8,650 nt of DNA from Candidatus Odinarchaeota archaeon (GTDB lineage: Archaea > Asgardarchaeota > JAGGXT01), in the NCBI GenBank assembly GCA_021162905.1, contig JAGGXT010000345.1:1-8650 (forward strand), given 5' to 3'. The notes beneath the pieces are model-generated. The model had not been told where the DNA came from. It saw only the letters and a list, made by a program, of their open reading frames with translations, and did no database searches. A program made the translations under genes and the position numbers. Positions 1-5,653 of the stretch are shown here, piece after piece (the first letter of the stretch is position 1; each line of letters starts with the position of its first letter).

Positions 1-72
1 TCACGTAATAGCATTTTAAATTCGTTTCAGTTAATTTTTTTACTCTTGTTTCTCTATATCTATTGATGAAAG

Positions 73-624
73 ATGTCTGGTGTCAAGGAAAGGATTAAAG
101 ATGTTCTTATGAAGAAAATAGCGTTTCTAATACCTATTTTTCAATTTATACCAGCAATAGGGCCATGGTGCGGGATAATGAGCATCCCGGTGATCGCTTA
201 TTTTCTTATGTTAATCTCTATCTATTCTGATTATCCTGATATTTTAGCTCTCGAAATCTCCTACTTACTCAACCCTAGAACATTTATTTTTGAAAAAATT
301 GTTGTACTTGTGGGGTTTGCTTTATTTGTGTACTCTGCAATCTACTTGCACAAACATAAAAACGGACTTACTACTACAGGTCCTTATAGTTATGTTAGAC
401 ACCCTCAATATTTAGGTCTCATAATTATGACCCTTGGCTTTACTCTAATGTCTCTCAATACACCTCTAATTAGCATTGTCATTAGTGTATGGCTTATAGA
501 GGTATTAGCATATATCATTTTGGCAAAAATCGAGGAATATCATCTGAGAAACAAATTCGGAGATAAATATATACAATATATAAACTCGGTTCCATTTATG
601 ATTCCATTTCTAAGAAGAAAATAA
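73..624 (+). CDS. Membrane methyltransferase, ICMT/phospholipid methyltransferase family
   Basis: This is a probable integral-membrane, S-adenosylmethionine-dependent methyltransferase of 183 residues. The C-terminal half carries the family hallmark: GPYSYVRHPQYLG at about residues 103-115, then a hydrophobic span, then an E-E pair within AKIEEYHLRNKFGDKY (151-166) and a closing V-P. Known members use this region to bind S-adenosylmethionine at the membrane surface. Hydrophobic segments lie at about 15-50, 74-92, 112-128 and 132-151, giving four or five membrane spans. The substrate cannot be read from sequence: it could be a prenylated cysteine, a lipid or another small acceptor, and no partner gene is adjacent. 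The ATG at 73 gives the full frame but has only a weak upstream TGATGA; the ATG at 109 is an alternative start. A TATA-like ATTTTAAATT at 13-22 would place transcription start in the mid-40s. Family assignment is secure; substrate is unknown. Confidence 0.85.
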   Translation: MSGVKERIKDVLMKKIAFLIPIFQFIPAIGPWCGIMSIPVIAYFLMLISIYSDYPDILALEISYLLNPRTFIFEKIVVLVGFALFVYSAIYLHKHKNGLTTTGPYSYVRHPQYLGLIIMTLGFTLMSLNTPLISIVISVWLIEVLAYIILAKIEEYHLRNKFGDKYIQYINSVPFMIPFLRRK

Positions 625-787
625 AAGAGGGGACATTAATTATGGGCCCATTATTTCAAAAATATTGAATGCCAATAGTATGTGAAATGCTATCAAAGTT
701 TTGCTACTTTATCCAGCACAAATGAAGAGTTAAAAATAATAACTGTGTTATTATTAATGTATTTTTCAAGTAACATTAGGTTTTATT
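625..787. other. Non-coding stretch with a short AT hairpin
   Basis: No supported gene lies between the methyltransferase and the broken gene that follows; every frame is cut by stops. The only structure seen is a perfect 9-bp inverted repeat, AATAATAAC (735-743) and GTTATTATT (747-755), around a 3-base loop. It is all A/T except one G-C pair, so it is weak. It has no long T-run after it and may be chance in such AT-rich sequence. Confidence 0.4.
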
Positions 788-1145
788 ATGAACTCTATCT
801 TTTGATATTGAGAGAAAACTTGTAGGTTACTGTGGTATATACTGTCGAAAGTGTGATTATTACATCGATGAGATTCGGAGAGTTAGTAAAGAGACCCTCT
901 CATTAATTGAAAGACACAAGGAATTTGAGATTTTTGTTAAAGTGGTTGGCATCTTTCAAACATTGCCCTGGATGCAAAGCAAACGATGGCTGGGGAGATT
1001 GCCCAGTTCGAAAATGTGCTGAAGAAGAAGGTGTGGAGATTTGCTACGAGTGTAATGATGATGCCCTTAAAAAATGAAGAAGTTAGGAATTGAAAAGTGG
1101 TTGAAATTTCAATTGAGAAAGAGTGATTATGAGATACATCTTTGA
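788..1145 (+). pseudogene. Broken DUF3795-family cysteine-rich protein gene
   Basis: Conceptual translation recovers most of a DUF3795-type protein, but split over frames. An ATG at 788 opens a frame that stops at 803; removing one T from the T-run at 800-803 joins it to IERKLVGYCGIYCRKCDYY, starting near 807. That frame runs through ERHKEFEIFVK to about 941. The homology then moves one frame over: WLASFKHCPGC, GDCPVRKC and EICYECN (943-1060). That frame stops at 1075 after six A's (1069-1074); one more A would continue it into MKKLGIEKWLKFQL, ending with TGA at 1143-1145. The cysteine pattern (CGIYCRKC, CPGC, CPVRKC, CYEC) is the family's diagnostic feature, probably for metal binding; the family's function is unknown to me. 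The segment between FEIFV and CPGC looks shorter than I expect for the family, suggesting a real internal deletion and not only read errors. Confident that it is broken; family call likely. Confidence 0.75.
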
Positions 1146-1280
1146 TCATTTTACCTTAAAGAATGACAGGTATAATTTCTTACTCCATTTATAGGAAAAA
1201 GAAAAACAAACTTTCAGCACACAGAATATGTAATGTTTTTAGTAACTCTTATATTTGAGTAGTTCTCAATCATGTAATAC

Positions 1281-1290
1281 TAATATACTT
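1281..1290 (+). promoter_or_regulatory. TATA box for the nucleotidyltransferase gene
   Basis: TAATATACTT is centred about 26 bases before position 1311, the usual archaeal spacing to the transcript start. The same core, AATATACTT, occurs in front of rio2. It implies a leader of ten bases or fewer for the downstream gene. Confidence 0.5.
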
Positions 1291-1319
1291 ACATTTTTGT
1301 ATACTCATCGGTGAAAGAA

Positions 1320-2159
1320 ATGCTCACTAAAGATTTAGGTAGAACTACTAATTTAAAAGAAAATACTTTGGAAACAATTATCAAGGAAATCGAAAACACG
1401 CAGGTCATCCTCGTTGCTGGTGGCAGGGGAAAAAGAATGGGAATGCCAGACATACCAAAGCCATTAATTAAGATTCATAATAAAACCCTCTTAGACTTAT
1501 CAATAGAGTTTTATAAACAAGCAGGGTTCAAGGATTTTATCCTATTAATTGGACATTTACATAAGATGATAGAGAAACACTTAGAAGAAAAGGAATATTA
1601 TGACGTCAACATAAAGGTTTCTGTGGACCCTGAAGAACAAATGGTAAAAGGGATCGTTGGGAAAGGAAAAGCATTAAAGTATGCAATAAGGTCAAATATT
1701 ATTGATAGAAATAAGAGAGCCATAATAACATATCCAGATGATGTTTTCCTCGATAAATTTCTACCTATAAATTTACTTACACGTCATATTTATGGTGTTG
1801 AGAAAATGAAAATTTGGGCGACACTGGTTCTAGTACCAGGGACTACATATCCTTTTGGCGTTGCACGACTGAATTATGATGGACTAATTAATAGTTTCGA
1901 GGAAAAACCATTCATACAAAAGGATACCTATACAGGAACGTGCATGATTGAACCAGAAGTTTATAAAGTGGTTGATGAGCTTGTTGATTTGAACGCAGAT
2001 CGCCCAATAGACTTTGAAGGAGTTGTTATTCCGGAGTTAGCAAAAAGACATAAGCTGTACAGCTATCATATAGCTCCAAATACATGGCTTCCAGTAAATA
2101 CTCAAAAGGAGTATGAGACTGTTCTTAAGCTCTTTGAGAAAGAAAAATGGAATGATTAA
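1320..2159 (+). CDS. Sugar-phosphate/MobA-like nucleotidyltransferase
   Basis: This is a probable cytoplasmic enzyme that transfers an NMP group from an NTP to a phosphorylated acceptor (GT-A-like fold), 279 residues from this ATG. Seen in order: the nucleotide-binding loop LVAGGRGKRM at 31-40; IPKPLIKI with its lysine near 47; GKGKALKYA (114-122); the metal-site-like YPDDVF (138-143); PFGVARL followed by EEKP (178-197); TGTCMIEPEVY (205-215); and IDFEGVVIPELA (230-241). This is the order found in glucose-1-phosphate or mannose-1-phosphate nucleotidyltransferases. No C-terminal left-handed beta-helix is present, so it is a single-domain form. About 27 residues precede the first strand, longer than typical. 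GGTGA (1310-1314) sits five bases before ATG 1320 and is a good Shine-Dalgarno site, so I prefer this start; the in-frame GTG at 1311 would instead give a leaderless message. No sugar-pathway genes are adjacent, so the substrate (hexose phosphate, polyol phosphate or other) is open. Confidence 0.85.
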   Translation: MLTKDLGRTTNLKENTLETIIKEIENTQVILVAGGRGKRMGMPDIPKPLIKIHNKTLLDLSIEFYKQAGFKDFILLIGHLHKMIEKHLEEKEYYDVNIKVSVDPEEQMVKGIVGKGKALKYAIRSNIIDRNKRAIITYPDDVFLDKFLPINLLTRHIYGVEKMKIWATLVLVPGTTYPFGVARLNYDGLINSFEEKPFIQKDTYTGTCMIEPEVYKVVDELVDLNADRPIDFEGVVIPELAKRHKLYSYHIAPNTWLPVNTQKEYETVLKLFEKEKWND

Positions 2160-2176
2160 TTTTCTTTCTGTGCTCT

Positions 2177-2200
2177 AACGTTTAGTGTATAAACGTTTTT
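2177..2200 (+). terminator. Hairpin plus T-run after nucleotidyltransferase gene
   Basis: AACGTTTA (2177-2184) and TAAACGTT (2190-2197) form a perfect 8-bp stem with a 5-base loop, followed at once by a T-run (2196-2200). A second T-rich patch lies directly after the stop codon (2160-2168). Archaeal termination mainly needs the T-run; the stem may add to it. Confidence 0.5.
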
Positions 2201-2260
2201 AAGGTTCAATGTGATATGTTTACTAGCTAAAAGAATATCTAATACTCTCTAAATGAATAA

Positions 2261-2270
2261 CATTATATTT
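2261..2270 (+). promoter_or_regulatory. TATA-like box for the permease gene
   Basis: CATTATATTT is centred about 25 bases before position 2290, which would give a leader of roughly 20 bases. That leader would start inside the small inverted repeat ATCATTT (2279-2285)/AAATGAT (2288-2294), just ahead of the GGTG at 2295-2298. Confidence 0.4.
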
Positions 2271-2308
2271 TGAGCGCTATCATTTTCAAATGATGGTGTT
2301 GATAAATC

Positions 2309-3592
2309 ATGGAAATATGGGCAATAATAATCCTTAGCGTTTTTATAGCAACGTTATTTGTAATAATTACAGAGAAAATTGATAAGGCTATAGCAACAAT
2401 TTTAGGAGCTATTATCGTATATTTAACTCTCTCTACATTTAAGGGAGCTACTCTAGATGAAATTCTCTCTTTTATTGACTGGCCCACTATAATAATAATG
2501 TTCAGCGTTATTGTTACAGGTCTTCTTGTAAATGAAGCGGGATTATTTCAATGGGTCGCAATAAAGTTAGTTAAATTAACAGAGGGGGACCTTGTAAAGA
2601 TATTTTTCAGCCTCATCATGTTAACAATTATACTAAGCTCGGTTATTACGATATTAGTATCAGCAATTATTATTGCAAGGCTAACAATCTCTATAACTGA
2701 AGCAATTGATGTTGATCCATATCCATTCTTGCTTGCCGAGGCAATAGCTGTTGGGATTGGCGGCGCAACATCTCTAGTTGCATCTCCTAACACCATTCTA
2801 GTTGCTCAATTTGCACACCTTGATTTTACCTTTTTTCTCATCTATACTATGCCTATTAGCATAATTGCCGGCCTTTGCACAACATTTATTTTGATAAAAA
2901 TCTCTGGAAGCTTAGGTGAAGTTTCAGAAGTAAGAAAAAGCGTTCTTATGGAATTTGAAGAGTGGAGTGTTGTTCCAGATCTTTTTTTGTTCTACGCCTC
3001 TGCTATTATCTTGATTGCCATGATCATCGGGTTTGCGATATTTCCAGCGCCTTATGTTGTTGCCATCACGGCAGCAGCAGTTTTCTTATTAATTAGGGGG
3101 AAATCATTAAGCAACGTTGCTAAGGATGTAGATTGGAGCACTCTCTTTTTCTTCATGGGGATATTTATAATTGTAGGTGGTGTCGAGAAAACAGGAGTCT
3201 TACATGAAATCGGTTATGCTCTTGGGACAATGAGTAAGGGTAATGTTTTTCTGCCTTTAGTTTTAATAATATGGATAACAGGAATATCCTCCGGTTTTCT
3301 TGACGGTGTTACAATAGTTCTTACTTTTACGCCCATAATTGCAGAGCTAGTAAAGAGTGGAGGCTTTCAAAATTTTTTCCTAATTTTTATGATTGCTCTG
3401 GTACTAAGTACAAATTTTGGAGGCAGCATGACACCCATTGGTACTCCAGCAAGTCTGCTTATAGTCTCACTCGCCAGTGGAAGGGGCACACATATCTCAT
3501 TTAAAGAATTCATAAAGGTCGGTGTAATTGTAGTTGCAATAAATCTTACTCTAGCAACATTATACGCGATAGTTCTTATGTTGATTTATTAA
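2309..3592 (+). CDS. ArsB/NhaD-type (ion transporter superfamily) permease
   Basis: This is a polytopic membrane transporter of 427 residues with ten or more hydrophobic spans. The two-fold internal repeat typical of this superfamily is visible. FIDWPTIIIMFSVIVTGLL (55-73) matches DVDWSTLFFFMGIFIIVGG (273-291), and each is followed by a G-L or G-V-L helix. The re-entrant loop IGGATSLVASPNTILVAQ (150-167) matches GGSMTPIGTPASLLIVS (371-387). The short hydrophilic loop at about 198-221 separates the halves. In characterised relatives these re-entrant tips line the ion or anion path. ArsB (arsenite), NhaD (Na+/H+) and dicarboxylate or other anion carriers share this fold. No arsenic, sulfate or pH gene lies beside it, so the substrate cannot be assigned. 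A GGTG at 2295-2298 is a somewhat distant Shine-Dalgarno site. The gene is transcribed alone, with long spacers on both sides. Confidence 0.88.
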   Translation: MEIWAIIILSVFIATLFVIITEKIDKAIATILGAIIVYLTLSTFKGATLDEILSFIDWPTIIIMFSVIVTGLLVNEAGLFQWVAIKLVKLTEGDLVKIFFSLIMLTIILSSVITILVSAIIIARLTISITEAIDVDPYPFLLAEAIAVGIGGATSLVASPNTILVAQFAHLDFTFFLIYTMPISIIAGLCTTFILIKISGSLGEVSEVRKSVLMEFEEWSVVPDLFLFYASAIILIAMIIGFAIFPAPYVVAITAAAVFLLIRGKSLSNVAKDVDWSTLFFFMGIFIIVGGVEKTGVLHEIGYALGTMSKGNVFLPLVLIIWITGISSGFLDGVTIVLTFTPIIAELVKSGGFQNFFLIFMIALVLSTNFGGSMTPIGTPASLLIVSLASGRGTHISFKEFIKVGVIVVAINLTLATLYAIVLMLIY

Positions 3593-3595
3593 AAA

Positions 3596-3684
3596 TATGC
3601 AATATTCACCAGGTTCAAGTATAATAGTGTTAGGGGGAATTTTTTTCAGTTTTGATATTTATCCCCCTAACACTTATTTGCATA
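3596..3684. repeat. Nested inverted repeat after the permease gene
   Basis: A perfect 13-bp inverted repeat, AGTGTTAGGGGGA (3626-3638) and TCCCCCTAACACT (3662-3674), flanks a 23-base AT-rich loop. With one bulged T (3675), three more pairs extend it outwards. An outer perfect 7-bp pair, TATGCAA (3596-3602) and TTGCATA (3678-3684), encloses the whole. The loop holds a run of seven T's (3640-3646), so transcription from the permease may end here before the second arm is made. On either strand an arm reads GTGTTAGGGGG, so it could also be a protein-binding dyad or a small palindromic element. I find no second copy in the window. The repeat is certain; its role is not. Confidence 0.7.
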
Positions 3685-3708
3685 AATAACAATTATCTAT
3701 GAACACTA

Positions 3709-3722
3709 ATAATTTAAATTAT
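3709..3722. promoter_or_regulatory. 14-bp palindrome upstream of the coiled-coil operon
   Basis: ATAATTTAAATTAT is a perfect palindrome about 85 bases before the first gene of an operon whose second gene encodes a ribbon-helix-helix DNA-binding protein. Such proteins usually bind short symmetric sites and often control their own operon, so this is a possible operator. It is all A/T in an AT-rich spacer and could be chance. Confidence 0.25.
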
Positions 3723-3794
3723 AGTTTTAGTTTATCTTTATGTGAAATATGTTTTATTGGATTTCAATTGCAATTATGGAGTTGAGTGCGATTT

Positions 3795-4997
3795 ATGGAT
3801 ATTCCTCTGAATGAACTGGATAGTTGGTATGAAGAGAAAATCAGGGATAAAACACAGGATTACGTTAAAGAAGTTAATAAAGTCATAGACCATATTGAAA
3901 AGGACATTGATTTCCTCCAAGAGCTCTTAGATATTATGATTAACACTGATTTTAAAGCTCCAGAGTTAGCTACATCATCAGCCCGTAGGTTAGGAGAAAA
4001 GATGAAAGAGCTTATCGTTGAATTTCTCGACGCCCCAGAAGATATTAGATATGACACCATAGATGATTATATTGCAAGGATAGACAAATTCTCTGAACAA
4101 GTTTTTAAATATGGCAAAATATGGGTCCCACAACTGACAAAACATTATAAATCGCATTTAAAGAAAATTGACTTCTTTCTTAAAGACATTGAGAAAAAGA
4201 AAAATGAGCTTAGAGAGATTCAGAGAGAGTATAAATGGGTCAAGGAGTTGCAAATAATTTTTACTAAAGTTAATGAATTGAGAAAGGATTTATCGAAACT
4301 ATCTGAGTATAATGAGAGACTCAAAGAATATGAACAACAGCTTGCAAAAGTAGAAACCGAATTAAATGATGTAAATGAAAAAATTGATGTTTTAAAGAGT
4401 AGGTTAAAGCTTGATGAGTTAAAACAAATTAATGATGAAATTGAAAAAATGAGGCAGGAAGTAATAAGTATTTTAAATACTTTCCAAAAGCCATTTAAAA
4501 AGATTTTAAGTGCTCCACCATCTATAACTACTAGAATTCCTGGAGAACTTCAACAAGTTCTTATGGAGTACAGCGAAGATCCATTTAACGCCCTCATAGA
4601 GGAGGATATTGGCCATCCTAAGTTAAACAAACTCTTAAGAAAAATGAAAGACATTCTAAACAATGTGGACATTGGACTAAAGAGCTCAGATGTAAGAAGA
4701 ACATTAAAGAAAATAGATAAAATTTTAAAAAGCAATGAGCTCAAGAGGCTGCAGGAAGATTGTAAGCGACTTTTTGAAAGAAAAAAAGAAATTGAAGGGA
4801 TTTCAGGAATCTCTGAACTAGAAAAGCTTAGAGAAGAGAAAGAAAAACTTGAGAGGATTAGGAGTAGTATAAAATTCAAAATAGATAACCTAAGGGTTCA
4901 GATAAATGAGAGAGAGAACAAAATAAAGAACAGCAAAGAGAATCTTGAAACTCTAATAAAAGAAAAAATTGGAGAAGAGATAAATATAGTTCTCTAA
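3795..4997 (+). CDS. Long coiled-coil protein of unknown function
   Basis: I do not recognise a characterised family. The 400-residue product is almost wholly helical, very rich in K and E, with no signal peptide or membrane segment. Residues 1-115 form a mixed helical N-terminal region (WYEEK, LDAPEDIRYDTIDDY). A coiled coil follows at about 120-230. A different, proline-containing central block at about 231-290 (SAPPSITTRIPGEL, then EDPFNAL and EDIGHPKLNKLL) breaks the heptads. A second coiled coil runs from about 300 to 393. This suggests an antiparallel hairpin with the central block at its tip, but no Walker motifs or SMC heads are present. Start: GGAGTTGA (3778-3785) sits nine bases before ATG 3795; the in-frame GTG at 3786 would have no spacing. 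The stop lies 15 bases before the next gene, which has a good ribosome site, so the two are very likely one operon. A structural or chromosome-associated role is inference only. Confidence 0.85.
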   Translation: MDIPLNELDSWYEEKIRDKTQDYVKEVNKVIDHIEKDIDFLQELLDIMINTDFKAPELATSSARRLGEKMKELIVEFLDAPEDIRYDTIDDYIARIDKFSEQVFKYGKIWVPQLTKHYKSHLKKIDFFLKDIEKKKNELREIQREYKWVKELQIIFTKVNELRKDLSKLSEYNERLKEYEQQLAKVETELNDVNEKIDVLKSRLKLDELKQINDEIEKMRQEVISILNTFQKPFKKILSAPPSITTRIPGELQQVLMEYSEDPFNALIEEDIGHPKLNKLLRKMKDILNNVDIGLKSSDVRRTLKKIDKILKSNELKRLQEDCKRLFERKKEIEGISGISELEKLREEKEKLERIRSSIKFKIDNLRVQINERENKIKNSKENLETLIKEKIGEEINIVL

Positions 4998-5012
4998 CCA
5001 TATGGTGATAAG

Positions 5013-5498
5013 ATGATCGAGAAGAATAAGAAAGAGCTACAGACAGTAACGCTGAAGCTCCCAGTTGAGATTATTAGGAAAATTGATTCGAGTTTAGAAG
5101 GCAAGACGCGTAGTGATTTTATCAGAGAAGCCATTCTTGAAAAATTGGAAAAAGAGAAAGATGTCACATTGAGCAAAATCAATAAACTCGAAATGGAGAT
5201 TAAAGATATCAAAAAAAGACTATTTGAGATTGAAAGAACGATTAACATGCGGATCTCTATGAGTGATATAGAAAAAGAGTTAATGGTTGTTGCCAAAGAC
5301 GAAATAGATAGGCTAATTGTAGGTACATTCTTGGATAAGGGATATGTTAAGGTCATGGAACTTGAAAAAATTCTACCAATAAAGCGGCGCCAGATAGTAA
5401 ATAGACTAAGAAGAATTGCAGATAAGACCAAACTTGTAAAATATATTCCGCATGAGAAAGACGGTATAACAAAAGCATGGTGGCTTATAACGCAATAG
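5013..5498 (+). CDS. RHH - coiled-coil - winged-helix DNA-binding protein
   Basis: A 161-residue cytoplasmic protein with three parts. Residues 9-45 fit a MetJ/Arc/CopG ribbon-helix-helix: strand LQTVTLKLP, helix VEIIRKIDSSL, then TRSDFIREAILEKLE, with the usual G-x-T-R-S-D turn. Residues 46-92 are a heptad-rich coiled coil (KINKLEMEIKDIKKRL). Residues 97-160 look like a winged helix: helix KVMELEKIL, recognition helix RRQIVNRLRRIADKTK, and a wing ending in KAWWLI. Ribbon-helix-helix domains bind DNA as dimers in the major groove; a second DNA-binding domain on the same chain could join two sites. GGTGAT (5004-5009), complementary to the 16S rRNA tail, sits three bases before the ATG. It follows the long coiled-coil gene by 15 bases, so the partner is probably that protein. 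It could be an autoregulator of the operon or a nucleoid/partition adaptor; the sequence does not decide. The domain reading is from pattern, not from a search. Confidence 0.88.
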   Translation: MIEKNKKELQTVTLKLPVEIIRKIDSSLEGKTRSDFIREAILEKLEKEKDVTLSKINKLEMEIKDIKKRLFEIERTINMRISMSDIEKELMVVAKDEIDRLIVGTFLDKGYVKVMELEKILPIKRRQIVNRLRRIADKTKLVKYIPHEKDGITKAWWLITQ

Positions 5499-5529
5499 TA
5501 AGCAGACACAAAAACCTTCTAGTAATCAA

Positions 5530-5543
5530 TAAGTTTTAATATT
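5530..5543 (+). promoter_or_regulatory. BRE/TATA-like promoter for the candidate RNA
   Basis: TAAG followed by TTTTAATATT resembles an archaeal BRE/TATA pair centred about 26 bases before G5565, which is where the folded RNA would begin. A competing TATA-like GAATATATAA (5554-5563) would start transcription near 5583 and remove the 5' arm of the kink-turn. The fold favours the upstream box. Confidence 0.4.
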
Positions 5544-5562
5544 ACAAATGAGAGAATATATA

Positions 5563-5653
5563 ATGAGGGCAGAGCCGCAAGTGAGAAGGTCCCCCTCCCC
5601 CATCTCCTCTCGAAAACGGATTTTATGCGGCGGTGAAGCCCCTTCTTTTTTTT
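5563..5653 (+). ncRNA. Candidate structured RNA with a kink-turn
   Basis: This is a GC-rich island of about 90 bases in an AT-rich genome, between two convergent genes, ending in eight T's (5646-5653). The ends pair in two helices, 5567-5570 with 5638-5641 and 5574-5579 with 5626-5631. The joint matches the kink-turn consensus. The long strand has a 3-base bulge GGU (5632-5634), then G5635 opposite A5573, A5636 opposite G5572, and A5637 opposite A5571. Kink-turns bind L7Ae, which in archaea is part of the ribosome, RNase P and guide RNPs. Inside, 5583-5586 and 5588-5589 can pair with 5606-5611 to present a C/U-rich loop (5590-5605), and AAAA/TTTT (5613-5616/5621-5624) can form a tiny stem. 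No ACA tail or C/D box pair is seen, so it is not an obvious guide RNA. The span is also open for 30 codons (ATG 5563), but the codon use and poly-Phe end argue against a protein. Family not recognised. Confidence 0.55.
5643..5653 (+). terminator. T-run terminator of the candidate RNA
   Basis: TTCTTTTTTTT directly follows the outer helix of the folded RNA. Such T-runs are sufficient for archaeal termination. The last two T's belong to the reverse-strand stop codon of the convergent membrane-protein gene, so the RNA's 3' end touches that gene. Confidence 0.55.

Noticed and set aside
625..787. A second broken gene between the methyltransferase and the DUF3795 remnant.
   Set aside because: All frames are cut every few codons and no fragment carries a recognisable motif.
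937..1149. A 70-codon minus-strand frame over the broken DUF3795 gene.
   Set aside because: The plus strand carries the family cysteine motifs; the minus frame is an antisense mirror without recognisable features.
3611..3620. AGGTTCAAGT resembles a tRNA T-loop, suggesting a tRNA remnant or attachment site.
   Set aside because: No acceptor stem, anticodon arm or matching repeat surrounds it; the inverted repeats start next to it and explain the region better.
3786..3794. GTG at 3786 as the start of the coiled-coil gene.
   Set aside because: The GGAGTTGA ribosome site ends at 3785 and leaves no spacing for this GTG, but nine bases for ATG 3795.
4994..5509. A 171-codon open frame on the minus strand opposite the RHH gene.
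   Set aside because: It is a mirror of the RHH coding frame: low-complexity S/I/L-rich translation, no start signal, and it covers a gene with clear domains and a good ribosome site.
5563..5653. Assigning the candidate RNA to C/D box, H/ACA, SRP or RNase P RNA.
   Set aside because: No C/D box pair (TGATGA with CTGA) and no 3' ACA are present, and it is too short for SRP or RNase P RNA. The kink-turn alone does not identify a class.
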